Shown one piece after another: positions 54,408 through 63,993 of a stretch of DNA of 64,000 bases. This stretch comes from Modestobacter marinus (lineage in GTDB: Bacteria > Actinomycetota > Actinomycetes > Mycobacteriales > Geodermatophilaceae): positions 62,001 to 126,000 of the forward strand of contig NZ_JABGCH010000006.1 in NCBI RefSeq assembly GCF_019799945.1, given 5' to 3'. The translations under genes were made by a program, and so were the position numbers. The stretch's first letter is position 1. Each line of letters opens with the position of its first letter. The notes below the pieces were generated by a model. That model was not told the DNA's origin, made no database searches, and was given only the letters and a program-made list of their open reading frames with translations.

Positions 54408-56351
54408 GTGGAGTGGAACCGCCGGTGGCGCCGCGCGGGCTGGCTGCTCGCCGTTCCGGTGCTGACCGGGGCCGCGGGTGCGGCCGGTCCGCTCGCCGCC
54501 GACCTCCTCCTCGCCCCCGGGAACGCCCCGGCGCAGCCGCCGCTGTGGCCGGCCGCCGTCCCCGCCGTCCTGGTCGGGCTCGTCGCGGGCCTCGCCGTGG
54601 TCTGGCGGGCCGAGGCGCGGGCGGCCGAACGGCTGCGCCGCAGCGAAGCCCACTACCGCGCGCTGGCGAGCTCCAGCAACGACGCAGCACTGGTCGTCGA
54701 CGGGGAACTGCGCGTCACCGGCGTCGCGCCGGCCCTGGAGCCGCCGGCCGGCCCCGGGCGGCCCCCGCTGGCCGGGCAGCTGCTCGTCGACGTCGTCCAC
54801 CCGGACGACGCAGACGAGCTCGTCCACTGGCTCCACGACGCGGCCGCCGGCGCGCCCACCGGGCTGCACGGCTTCCGGATCCCGGCCGCGGCCGGCTCCT
54901 GGCGCGTGCTCGAGGCCGGGGTGAGCGACCTGCGCGAGGACGCCGACGTCCGTGGCCTGGTGCTGCACTGCCGCGACGTCACCGACCGGGCCGACCGCGA
55001 GCACGAGCTGCGCGCGCTGGCCTACACCGACTCCCTGACCGGGCTTCCGAACTGCGCCGCCCAGCGGGCGGCGCTGCGCGAGCTGCTCGCCGCCCAGCGG
55101 CCGGACGTCACGCTGCTGCAGCTGGAGCTGCACGGGATCGGCGAGGCGCGGGAGGCCCTGGGCCGGGCGGGCGCCGACGCCGCCCTGACCGAGGTCGCCC
55201 GGCGGCTGCGGGCCACGGTGCGCGCCGACGACCACGTCGCCTGCACCGGCCCCGAGCAGTTCACCGTCCTGGCCACCGGCACCGGCGACGAGCCGGACCG
55301 GCTCGCCGACCGCCTGCTGTCCATCATCGAGACGCCGATCGCCACGGGGACGGCGTTCGTCGACCTGACCGCGGTCGTCGCACTGGTGCCGCTCACCGGG
55401 GACCTCACCGAGGAGCAGGTGATCGACCGCGCCGAGCTGGCCGTCGCCGACGCCCGCGCGGCGGGGGAGGGCTCGGTGCGCCGCTACCGGGCCGAGCTCG
55501 GCGCGGTGCGGGACCGCCGGGACCAGCTGCGCGGCGACCTGGCCGGCGCGCTGGACCGGCGCGAGCTCACGGTGCTCTGGCAGCCGGTGGTCGCGCTGGA
55601 GGACCACCGGGTGAACGGCGTCGAGGCGCTGCTGCGCTGGCGGCACCCGGTCCTCGGCGACGTGGCGCCGGACGAGGTGCTGGCCGTCGCCGAGCGGGCC
55701 GGGCTGGTCGTCGCCCTGCACCGCTGGGTGCTGCGCGAGGCGATCGCCGCGTCGGCCCAGCTCTCCGTGCACGCCCCGGGGATCAACATCGCGGTCAACG
55801 CCGCTCCCGCCCACGTGGCGGCCGGCACCCTGGTGGACGACGTCGCGGCGGCGCTCGCCGAGGGCCGGCTCCCGGCGGACCGGCTGGTGATCGAGCTGCC
55901 GGAGGAGGCGTTCGAGCTCCCGCGCGCGACCGACGACGTCGCGGCGCTGCGGCTGATGGGCGTGCGCCTGGCCCTCGACGACCTCGGCGGGAGCCGGCCC
56001 ACGCTGTCCCGCGCGGGCGGGCTGCCGGTCGACATCATCAAGCTGGACCGCTCGCTGCTGGCGCGGGTCGACCGCGACCGGCACGCCCGGGCGGTCTGCG
56101 AGGCGGTCGTCGGGCTCGGGGCCGCGTTGCGCGTCGACGTCGTCGCCGAGGGGGTGGAGACGGCCGGGCAGCTCGCCGTCCTGCGGGCGATGGGCTGCGG
56201 GTACGCCCAGGGCTTCCTGCTGTCCCGGCCGATCCCGCTGCCCGTGCTGGTGGAGCTGCTCCGCTCCGGCGAGGGCACGCTGTGGCCCGGCGCGGTCGGC
56301 GGGACGCCGGCCGGGCGCACTCCGGTGCTGGACGGGGCGCAGGTCCGATGA
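54408..56351 (+). CDS. Degenerate-GGDEF, EAL-domain protein
   Basis: This 647-residue protein has two membrane helices (about 9-65), a PAS-like region (about 80-190), a GGDEF domain and an EAL domain. The GGDEF motif is replaced by GPEQF at residues 281-285, so cyclase activity is almost certainly lost. The EAL domain keeps Glu406 (EAL), an Asn, ELPEE, Asp524-Asp525, IIKLD, AEGVE and Q, but loop 6 reads DDLGGSRPTL instead of DDFGTGYSSL, so phosphodiesterase activity may be weak. GTG 54351 is inside the terminator hairpin, so I prefer GTG 54408, which leaves a basic N terminus before the first helix; the start is uncertain. Its stop overlaps the next start by ATGA. Confidence 0.85.
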   Translation: MEWNRRWRRAGWLLAVPVLTGAAGAAGPLAADLLLAPGNAPAQPPLWPAAVPAVLVGLVAGLAVVWRAEARAAERLRRSEAHYRALASSSNDAALVVDGELRVTGVAPALEPPAGPGRPPLAGQLLVDVVHPDDADELVHWLHDAAAGAPTGLHGFRIPAAAGSWRVLEAGVSDLREDADVRGLVLHCRDVTDRADREHELRALAYTDSLTGLPNCAAQRAALRELLAAQRPDVTLLQLELHGIGEAREALGRAGADAALTEVARRLRATVRADDHVACTGPEQFTVLATGTGDEPDRLADRLLSIIETPIATGTAFVDLTAVVALVPLTGDLTEEQVIDRAELAVADARAAGEGSVRRYRAELGAVRDRRDQLRGDLAGALDRRELTVLWQPVVALEDHRVNGVEALLRWRHPVLGDVAPDEVLAVAERAGLVVALHRWVLREAIAASAQLSVHAPGINIAVNAAPAHVAAGTLVDDVAAALAEGRLPADRLVIELPEEAFELPRATDDVAALRLMGVRLALDDLGGSRPTLSRAGGLPVDIIKLDRSLLARVDRDRHARAVCEAVVGLGAALRVDVVAEGVETAGQLAVLRAMGCGYAQGFLLSRPIPLPVLVELLRSGEGTLWPGAVGGTPAGRTPVLDGAQVR

Positions 56352-59113
56352 CCACGGCTGCGGTCCCGGCGACCGCGCTGCTCTCCGTGCCCGCGGTCCG
56401 CTGGCCGCGGCGGGCGGTCCTCGGACTGCTCGGCGCCCTGGGGGTCGCGCTCGTCGTCGCCGAGGTCGCGTGGCCGGCGGCGTCCCGGTACACCGGTCCG
56501 GCGCTGCTCGCCGCGGCGTCGCTGGCGATCTTCGTCCTCGTGCTGCGGCACAGCCGTCGCGTCGACCCGCTGTCCGCCCGGCCGTGGCGGTCCTTCGCCG
56601 TCCTCACCGCACTGCTCGCCGTGGGGGAGGGGCTCGCCGCCGTCCTCGGCAACGGGGTCAACGCGGCGGAGGCCGGGCCGCAGGACGTCGCCCTCGTGAC
56701 CGCCCTGCCGTTCGCGGTGTTCGGCTGCCTGCGGCTGATCCGCTCGGTCGGGCGGATCGGCACCCGCGTGGTGCTGGACGCCGTCGTCGCCCTGGTGGCG
56801 CTCGCCGCGCTGCTGCACGTCGTCCTCACCGCCGCGGTCGGCCCGCTGACCTCGTCGGCCGACTCGCTGATGCTGCTCGGCTACCCGGCCGCCGGCGTGC
56901 TGCTGTGCTCGGTCGGCCTGGTCACCTTCGCGGGGGTCGGCAACGCCCGGCGGGCCGCCGCCGGCTGGCTGCTGGCGTGCTTCGCCTCCGTCGCGGTCGT
57001 CACGGTCAGCGGCGCGATCTCCGCGGTGCAGCCCAGCGCCCTGCTCGACGTCCTCACCGGCCTGGCCTGGCTGGCGATGCTCGCCTCCGGCACGCTCGCG
57101 GTGGCCGCCGACCCCGGGCAGGGCCCGGCCGAGGACGGCGACCGGCGGACGGTGCCGCTGCTGGGCGTCGTCATCGGCTACTGCGCCGCCTACGGGGTGG
57201 TGCTCGTGCTGCTCGCCACCCGGATGGCCGGCCGGCCGATCCACCCGGTCGAGGCGGTGGCCGTCGCGCTGCTCCTGGTGCTCACCTTCGTGCGCACCCT
57301 GGTCTGGGCCGCCGACGGCGCGCGGCTCACCCGGCAGGTGCTGCGCGCCGAGGACTTCTTCCGCTCGCTGGTGCACAGCGCCGCGGACATCACGATCGTG
57401 CTCGACCACCGGAGCCGGATCACCTGGGACTCCGGCGCGGGCAGCCACCCGCACGGCTGGTCGGCTCGCGACCTGGAGGGCCGGCCGCTCGAGGACTTCG
57501 TGCACCGGGACGACCGGGCGGAGCTGCTGGCCGCCGTCGACCCGGCCGCCGACCCGGAGGAGTCCCGCGGGCGGACCTTCCGGCTGCGCGCCAAGGACGG
57601 CGGCTGGCGGGCCTACGAGACGGTGCGCGTCGTCCCCGTCGGAGCCCTCCAGACGCCCGGCGAGCCCGCGGCGACCCCGCGCGGCGGCGACGGACTCGTC
57701 CTGCACCTGCGCGACGCCGACGACAAGCGGGCCAGCGCGCGGGAGCTGGAGCGGCTGGCCTACACCGACTACCTGACCAACCTGCCCAACCGGGCGCGGC
57801 TGATGGCCGCGCTGGGGGCCGCCCGCGCCCGGACGGGCGACGGTGATCCGGCCTGCCTGCTGCTGCTGGACCTCGACGGCTTCAAGGCCGTCAACGACAT
57901 CGCCGGCCACGAGGCGGGGGACCTCCTGCTGGTCGAGGTCGCCGACCGGCTGCGCGCCTCGGTGCGCGACCGGGACCTGGTGGCCCGGCTGGGCGGGGAC
58001 GAGTTCACGGTGCTCGTGCGCGCCGGGGTGGCGGAGGCCGGCGCCCTGGCCGAGCGGATCGTGTCCGACCTCGCCGGCGTGCACCGCTCGGTGCCCACGC
58101 CCGGCGCCGACCCGGACCTGGTGTTCGACGTCTCGTGCAGCATCGGGCTCGCCGAGCTGCACCCGACCGACGACGTCCCCACCACGATCCGGCACGCCGA
58201 CCTCGCGCTGCGCGCGGCCAAGGCGGCCGGCAAGGGCTGCGTGCGCCGGCACGGGGAGGCGGCCGACAGCGCCACCGGCCGGCGCACCCGGCTGGCGCGC
58301 GACCTGCCCGACGCCCTCTCCCGGGGCGAGCTGCGGCTGGTCTACCAACCGGTCGTGGGCGTGGTCGAGCGCCGGGTCCTGGGGGTGGAGGCGCTGGTGC
58401 GCTGGGACCACCCCGTGCTCGGGGAGGTGTCCCCGGAGGAGTTCGTGCCGCTGGCCGAGGACGACGGCCTCATCGTGCCGCTGGAGCGCTGGGTGCTGGA
58501 GCAGGCGACCGCGGAGCTCGCCGGCCTGCTGCGGCGCGGTCTGGACCTCCAGCTCGGCATCAACGTCAGCGTGCGCCACCTGCAGTCGGGCACCCTGGCC
58601 CCCGACGTCGCCGCGGCCCTGGGCCGGGCGGGACTGCCGCCGGGCCGGCTGATGCTGGAGGTCACCGAGTCGCTGTTCCTGTCCGAGCCCGACCGCGCCG
58701 ACAGCGACCTGCAGACGCTGCACGACTTGGGCTGCGTCATCTCGCTGGACGACTTCGGGCGGGGCTACTCGAGCTTCGCCCTGCTGGCCCGGCTGCCCGT
58801 GGACGTGCTGAAGATGGACCGCGAGTTCCTGGCCGGCATCGAGGACGACCCGCGCAGCGCGGCGCTGGTGCACAGCGTGATCGAGCTGGGCCGCCGGTTG
58901 TCGTTCGACGTCGTGGCCGAGGGCGTGGAGACCGCGGGGCAGCTCGCCGTCCTGCGGGACCTGGGCTGCCGCTTCCTGCAGGGCTACCTGCTGGGCCGGC
59001 CGACCCCGCCGGCGGACCTGCCCGCGCTCATCGACGCGTTCGACGCCGGGCTGCTGGACGGCGGCCAGCCGTCCGCCGCAGCGCCCGTCGTCCCGGCGCC
59101 GCGGCAGCCCTGA
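56348..59113 (+). CDS. Membrane PAS-GGDEF-EAL bifunctional c-di-GMP protein
   Basis: This 921-residue protein has about nine membrane segments (residues 20-330), a PAS domain (about 345-450), an intact GGDEF at 549-553 with an RDRD inhibitory site, and an EAL domain with Glu681, the NVS asparagine, EVTES, DDFGRGYSSF, LKMD, AEGVE and Q. Both cyclase and phosphodiesterase activity look possible. It overlaps the degenerate protein by four bases, so the two are made together; the degenerate partner may sense c-di-GMP or modulate this enzyme. The pair sits between ilvD and ilvBNC without an obvious metabolic link. Confidence 0.92.
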   Translation: MTTAAVPATALLSVPAVRWPRRAVLGLLGALGVALVVAEVAWPAASRYTGPALLAAASLAIFVLVLRHSRRVDPLSARPWRSFAVLTALLAVGEGLAAVLGNGVNAAEAGPQDVALVTALPFAVFGCLRLIRSVGRIGTRVVLDAVVALVALAALLHVVLTAAVGPLTSSADSLMLLGYPAAGVLLCSVGLVTFAGVGNARRAAAGWLLACFASVAVVTVSGAISAVQPSALLDVLTGLAWLAMLASGTLAVAADPGQGPAEDGDRRTVPLLGVVIGYCAAYGVVLVLLATRMAGRPIHPVEAVAVALLLVLTFVRTLVWAADGARLTRQVLRAEDFFRSLVHSAADITIVLDHRSRITWDSGAGSHPHGWSARDLEGRPLEDFVHRDDRAELLAAVDPAADPEESRGRTFRLRAKDGGWRAYETVRVVPVGALQTPGEPAATPRGGDGLVLHLRDADDKRASARELERLAYTDYLTNLPNRARLMAALGAARARTGDGDPACLLLLDLDGFKAVNDIAGHEAGDLLLVEVADRLRASVRDRDLVARLGGDEFTVLVRAGVAEAGALAERIVSDLAGVHRSVPTPGADPDLVFDVSCSIGLAELHPTDDVPTTIRHADLALRAAKAAGKGCVRRHGEAADSATGRRTRLARDLPDALSRGELRLVYQPVVGVVERRVLGVEALVRWDHPVLGEVSPEEFVPLAEDDGLIVPLERWVLEQATAELAGLLRRGLDLQLGINVSVRHLQSGTLAPDVAAALGRAGLPPGRLMLEVTESLFLSEPDRADSDLQTLHDLGCVISLDDFGRGYSSFALLARLPVDVLKMDREFLAGIEDDPRSAALVHSVIELGRRLSFDVVAEGVETAGQLAVLRDLGCRFLQGYLLGRPTPPADLPALIDAFDAGLLDGGQPSAAAPVVPAPRQP

Positions 59114-59166
59114 GCCCGCCGTCCCAGGAACGGGACACCGGCTTCCCAGCCTGTGAGACGCTGTGG

Positions 59167-59196
59167 TTGACGCCGGCGGCGTGTGAGGCGCACAGT
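59167..59196 (+). promoter_or_regulatory. Promoter of the ilv leader peptide and ilvBNC
   Basis: TTGACG (59167-59172) and CACAGT (59191-59196) are 18 bases apart. The predicted start of transcription coincides with the leader GTG at 59203. This is the clearest -35/-10 pair in the window. Confidence 0.6.
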
Positions 59197-59202
59197 GTCG
59201 GG

Positions 59203-59238
59203 GTGCCCAGCACTCGCCAGCTCGTAGCGATCGCCTAG
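59203..59238 (+). CDS. ilvBNC leader peptide
   Basis: This 11-codon frame encodes MPSTRQLVAIA, ending with Leu-Val-Ala-Ile-Ala, all close to the terminator hairpin. It starts 7 bases after the -10, so it is leaderless. In translational attenuation, ribosomes pausing on the Leu/Val/Ile codons when branched-chain aminoacyl-tRNA is scarce would stop terminator formation. An ilvBN leader peptide rich in branched-chain codons is known from Corynebacterium glutamicum. Too short for statistical support; the case rests on position, codon content and the terminator. Confidence 0.6.
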   Translation: MPSTRQLVAIA

Positions 59239-59299
59239 CGCGCCGGTCTCTCCCGACCGACGCGCCACCCCTCCGTGCCAGCGGCACGAGGGGTTTTTT
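59238..59299 (+). terminator. Attenuator: pre-hairpin and intrinsic terminator before ilvB
   Basis: Hairpin one (59238-59265) pairs 11-base arms with one mismatch. The terminator (59267-59294) pairs ACCCCT+CGTGCC with GGCACG+AGGGGT around a 3-base loop with one bulged C, followed by six T (59294-59299). It is the only hairpin with a T-tract that I found in the window. It lies 87 bases before ilvB, after the leader stop at 59238, so it fits an attenuator rather than the end of a gene. An antiterminator pairing was not worked out. Confidence 0.72.
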
Positions 59300-59385
59300 G
59301 TTGGCCGGGAACGCCTGACCGGCCAACCGGCACCGCGACAGGCGTCCGCCAGCACCTCACCCCGCGCCCAGGGAGATCGTCCGAG

Positions 59386-61350
59386 ATGAGCACCACCAGC
59401 AGCACCGGCCGCCCCGCCGCACCCGGCCCCACCGCTCCGTCCCGCCCCCCGGCGGTCGCGGCCCCCGGTGCCGGGCCCGCCCCGGCCACCCCGGTCCCGC
59501 CGACCGAGGCCGCCGCGGCGGCGACCCTGGGGGTGGAGACCGCCGCCCGCGCCACCCCGGCCACCCCGCGCCCGGCCACCGGCATCACCGGCGCGCAGAG
59601 CCTGGTCCGCTCCCTCGAGGCGGTCGGCGTGGAGGTGATCTTCGGGATCCCCGGCGGCGCGATCCTGCCGGCGTACGACCCGCTGTTCGACTCCGCCGTC
59701 CGGCACGTCCTGGTGCGCCACGAGCAGGGCGCCGGGCACGCGGCCACCGGGTACGCCCAGGCCACCGGCAAGGTCGGCGTCTGCATGGCGACCTCCGGCC
59801 CGGGCGCGACCAACCTGGTCACCCCGCTGGCCGACGCCTATATGGACTCGGTGCCGATGGTCGCCATCACCGGCCAGGTGCCCAGCGCCGCGATCGGCAC
59901 GGACGCCTTCCAGGAGGCCGACATCCGCGGCATCACCATGCCGATCACCAAGCACAACTTCCTGATCACCGACGCCGCGGAGATCCCGCAGGCGATCGCC
60001 GAGGCCTTCCACCTGGCGTCCACCGGCCGGCCCGGCCCGGTGCTGGTGGACATCGCCAAGGACGCGCTGCAGGCCACCACCGATTTCGCCTGGCCGCCGC
60101 GGCTGGACCTGCCCGGCTACAAGCCCACCACCCGGCCGCACGGCAAGCAGGTCCGGGAGGCCGCGGCGCTCATCGCCGCCGCCCGGCGCCCGGTGCTCTA
60201 CGTCGGCGGCGGCGTGCTGAAGGCGCACGCGACCGAGCAGCTGGCCGAGCTCGCCGAGCTCACCGGCGCCCCGGTGGTCACCACGCTGATGGCCCGCGGC
60301 GCCTTCCCGGACAGCCACCCCCAGCACCTGGGCATGCCGGGCATGCACGGCACCGTCGCCGCGGTGACCGCGCTGCAGAAGGCCGACCTCCTGGTGGCGC
60401 TCGGCGCCCGGTTCGACGACCGGGTCACCGGCAAGCTGTCGAGCTTCGCGCCCGAGGCGCAGATCGTGCACGCCGACATCGACCCGGCGGAGATCGGGAA
60501 GAACCGCCGGGCCGACGTCCCGATCGTGGGCGACGCCAAGGCGACGATCATCGAGCTTGTCGCCGCGCTGCGGGCCGAGCACGCCGCCGGGAACACGCCC
60601 GAGCTGGGCGATTGGTGGACGCAGCTGGACGACTGGCGCACGCGTTACCCGCTGGGCTACGACTGGCCCGAGGACGGGATGCTGTCCCCGCAGTACGTCA
60701 TCGAGCGGCTGGGCGCGATCGCCGGGCCCGACGCGATCTACGCCTCCGGGGTCGGCCAGCACCAGATGTGGGCCGCGCAGTTCATCAAGTACGAGAAGCC
60801 GATGACCTGGCTCAACTCCGGCGGCCTGGGGACCATGGGCTACGCCGTCCCGGCCGCGATGGGCGCGAAGTACGGCCGCCCGGACGCCACGGTGTGGGCG
60901 ATCGACGGCGACGGCTGCTTCCAGATGACCAACCAGGAGCTGGCCACCTGCGCGATCGAGGGGATCCCGATCAAGGTGGCCATCATCAACAACGGCAACC
61001 TGGGCATGGTCCGGCAGTGGCAGACCCTCTTCTACCAGGGCCGTTACTCCAACACGGAGCTGGGCACGCACGGCGCCGAGGACACCCCGGACGCGCCCCG
61101 CCGGGTCCGCATCCCCGACTTCGTGACCCTCTCCGAGGCGCTGGGCTGCGTGGGCCTGCGCTGTGAGAGCAAGGACGACGTCGACTCGGTCATCGAGAAG
61201 GCGATGGCGATCAACGACGCCCCGGTGGTCATCGACTTCATCGTCGGCTGCGACGCCCAGGTGTGGCCGATGGTGGCCGCGGGGTCGAGCAACGACGAGA
61301 TCCTGGCCGCGCGCGACGTGCGCCCGGTCTTCGGCGACGGACAGGTGTAG
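59386..61350 (+). CDS. ilvB: Acetolactate synthase large subunit
   Basis: This 654-residue ThDP/FAD enzyme condenses pyruvate to acetolactate or acetohydroxybutyrate. The cofactor-activating glutamate is Glu113 ([11 protein letters not shown]). The diphosphate-binding GDGCFQMT...INN motif and FAD region ([18 protein letters not shown]) are intact. The first 65 residues are a Pro/Ala/Thr-rich extension before the core begins at [14 protein letters not shown] ([10 protein letters not shown]). The start ATG 59386 has GGAGA ten bases ahead. Expression is probably under attenuation. ilvN follows after 93 bases containing a hairpin. Confidence 0.96.
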   Translation: MSTTSSTGRPAAPGPTAPSRPPAVAAPGAGPAPATPVPPTEAAAAATLGVETAARATPATPRPATGITGAQSLVRSLEAVGVEVIFGIPGGAILPAYDPLFDSAVRHVLVRHEQGAGHAATGYAQATGKVGVCMATSGPGATNLVTPLADAYMDSVPMVAITGQVPSAAIGTDAFQEADIRGITMPITKHNFLITDAAEIPQAIAEAFHLASTGRPGPVLVDIAKDALQATTDFAWPPRLDLPGYKPTTRPHGKQVREAAALIAAARRPVLYVGGGVLKAHATEQLAELAELTGAPVVTTLMARGAFPDSHPQHLGMPGMHGTVAAVTALQKADLLVALGARFDDRVTGKLSSFAPEAQIVHADIDPAEIGKNRRADVPIVGDAKATIIELVAALRAEHAAGNTPELGDWWTQLDDWRTRYPLGYDWPEDGMLSPQYVIERLGAIAGPDAIYASGVGQHQMWAAQFIKYEKPMTWLNSGGLGTMGYAVPAAMGAKYGRPDATVWAIDGDGCFQMTNQELATCAIEGIPIKVAIINNGNLGMVRQWQTLFYQGRYSNTELGTHGAEDTPDAPRRVRIPDFVTLSEALGCVGLRCESKDDVDSVIEKAMAINDAPVVIDFIVGCDAQVWPMVAAGSSNDEILAARDVRPVFGDGQV

Positions 61351-61352
61351 GA

Positions 61353-61403
61353 CCCCCTCTCCCCCCACCCCTCGCACGCTCGGGGCGGGCCCCTAAGAGG
61401 GGG
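61353..61403 (+). other. Hairpin between ilvB and ilvN
   Basis: Outer arms 61353-61360 and 61396-61403 (8 pairs) enclose an inner CCC-A-CCCC / GGGG-C-GGG stem (61364-61371 with 61382-61389). No T-tract. It may lower ilvN output or mark a processing site, since ilvN and ilvB are expected to be made together. Confidence 0.5.
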
Positions 61404-61443
61404 CCGTCACGGTGCCAGTTGGCATACGAAAGGAAAGTCGGTC

Positions 61444-61971
61444 ATGCCACGTCACACCTTCTCGGTCCTGGTCGAGAACAAGTCCGGTGTCCTCGCCCGC
61501 GTCTCCGCGCTGTTCAGCCGGCGGGGCTTCAACATCGAGTCGCTCGCCGTCGGGCCGACGGAGAACCCGGAACTCTCGCGGATGACGATCGTCGCCGACG
61601 CGGAGGCCGCGCCGCTGGAGCAGATCACCAAGCAGCTGAACAAGCTCATCGAGGTGATCAAGATCGTCGAGCTCGACGGCGATGCCGCCGTCCAGCGCGA
61701 GCTCCTGCTGGTCAAGGTCCGCGCGCCGATGACCGACCGGTCGCAGGTGCTGCAGACCGCCGAGCTGTTCCGCGCCCGGGTCATCGACGTCAACACCGAC
61801 ACCGTCACCCTCGAGGCGACGGGGACGCCGGACAAGCTGCAGGCCCTGCTCGCCGTGCTCACACCGCTGGGGATCAAGGAGATGGCCCAGTCCGGCACCG
61901 TCGCCCTGGCCCGCGGACCGCGGGCGATGAGCGGCGCCGGTACCTTGCGCCCGGTCGAGCGCTCCGCCTAG
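61444..61971 (+). CDS. ilvN: Acetolactate synthase small (regulatory) subunit
   Basis: This 175-residue subunit activates IlvB and carries valine feedback inhibition. It has an N-terminal ACT domain (TFSVLVENKSGVLARVSALFSRRGFNIESL, given as TFSVLVENKSG and SRRGFNIESL), with the valine-site residues in the NKSGVL loop, and a C-terminal ALS-ss domain (residues 85-165). ATG 61444 has GGAAAG six bases ahead. It lies 63 bases before ilvC, with a palindrome between. Confidence 0.96.
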   Translation: MPRHTFSVLVENKSGVLARVSALFSRRGFNIESLAVGPTENPELSRMTIVADAEAAPLEQITKQLNKLIEVIKIVELDGDAAVQRELLLVKVRAPMTDRSQVLQTAELFRARVIDVNTDTVTLEATGTPDKLQALLAVLTPLGIKEMAQSGTVALARGPRAMSGAGTLRPVERSA

Positions 61972-63060
<1,089 letters not shown>

Positions 63061-63061
63061 C

Positions 63062-63109
63062 CAGACGCCACGGCCCCCGCAGCGCTCGCTGCGGGGGTCG
63101 TGGCGTCTG
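63062..63109. terminator. Long hairpin after ilvC
   Basis: A 23-base-pair stem (63062-63084 with 63087-63109) has one G-T pair and only two loop bases. It begins right after the ilvC stop and lies between convergent genes, so it can serve both strands. Confidence 0.85.
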
Positions 63110-63158
63110 CCCTCCTGCAGGGTCCCGCCGCGAGCGTGCGAGCGGTGGGGCAGGAGGG
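63110..63158 (-). terminator. Second hairpin, facing the minus-strand membrane gene
   Basis: Outer arms 63110-63118 and 63150-63158 (9 pairs) enclose CCCGCCGC/GCGGTGGG pairing. It is 7 bases from the minus-strand stop at 63166 and directly abuts the ilvC terminator. Confidence 0.6.
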
Positions 63159-63165
63159 TCCTTCA

Positions 63166-63993
63166 TCAGCGACGCCGTTGCCGGTGGGCGCTGAAGTACT
63201 GGGCGGCCGGCCGCAGGCACAGCAGCACGAGCATCGCCAGCGCCGCGGCGAACGTCAGCAGGAACAGCACCACGCCGCCCGCCTCGCCCCCCTGACCTGT
63301 TCCGGACGCGGCGCCGAACAGAGCGACCACGAACATCAGCCCGGTGAAGGCGACGGTGATCGAGGCGCCGACCAGCAGGGGCACCCGGGTGCGACCGCGG
63401 ACGGCGAGCGCGCTGCCCCAGACCATCAGCACCGTCCAGGCCAGGGCCAGGACGGCGAGCACGATGAAGAAGCCGCGCACCGAGTCCAGCTCCTCCGAGC
63501 CGAGGCCGCCGCCCAGCGAGGGGTCGCTCTCCTCGATCGTGTCGAACAGGTCGTCGATCAGCGCGCCGCCGGCCAGGAACAGCACGCTGACCAGGACGCC
63601 GAGCGCGCCGAAGACGAAGCCCAGGACGGCGGAGGTGACGACCCCGCCCGGCCGCGCCGGCGCGGCGTCCTGCCCGAAGCCGTACCCGCCGGGCGACCAC
63701 TGCCCGGGCTGCGGCTGGCCGTACTGACCCGCGCCGTACTGCGGCTGGCCGTAGGGTAAGGCCCCGTGCTGGCCGTGCCCGTACTGGTCCTGTGCCGGCT
63801 GCTGACCCCACGCGGGCTGCTGTCCCCACGCCGGTGACCCGCCGTACTGCTGGTCGCGCTGCCCCTGCCCCCAGGCCGGCGGGTCGGGCTGCTGCGGTTG
63901 TCCACCGCCCGGGGCCGGTGGCCAGAACGGCGTCGTCTCCTGGCGGCCCGGGGGATCCTGGCGGCTCTGGTCGTCGTCCCGGTCGCTGCTCAT
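63166..63993 (-). CDS. Membrane protein with Gln/Gly/Tyr/Pro-rich N-terminal tail
   Basis: This 275-residue protein has a disordered, cytoplasmic-type N terminus (about 1-115) with QQ, QYG and PAWGQQ repeats, then four predicted membrane segments (about 118-145, 175-195, 205-225 and 235-258). It resembles the DUF4190-like actinobacterial proteins with low-complexity tails; function is unknown. Start ATG 63993 has GGAGA just ahead at the window edge, so nothing upstream is visible. It is convergent with ilvC. Confidence 0.75.
   Translation of the reverse strand: MSSDRDDDQSRQDPPGRQETTPFWPPAPGGGQPQQPDPPAWGQGQRDQQYGGSPAWGQQPAWGQQPAQDQYGHGQHGALPYGQPQYGAGQYGQPQPGQWSPGGYGFGQDAAPARPGGVVTSAVLGFVFGALGVLVSVLFLAGGALIDDLFDTIEESDPSLGGGLGSEELDSVRGFFIVLAVLALAWTVLMVWGSALAVRGRTRVPLLVGASITVAFTGLMFVVALFGAASGTGQGGEAGGVVLFLLTFAAALAMLVLLCLRPAAQYFSAHRQRRR

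Noticed and set aside
55484-59326. Very long minus-strand open frame (1280 codons) opposite the c-di-GMP genes
   Set aside because: It is antisense to two clear GGDEF-EAL genes; its reading is Arg/Gly/His/Gln-rich without motifs, as expected from third-position GC bias.
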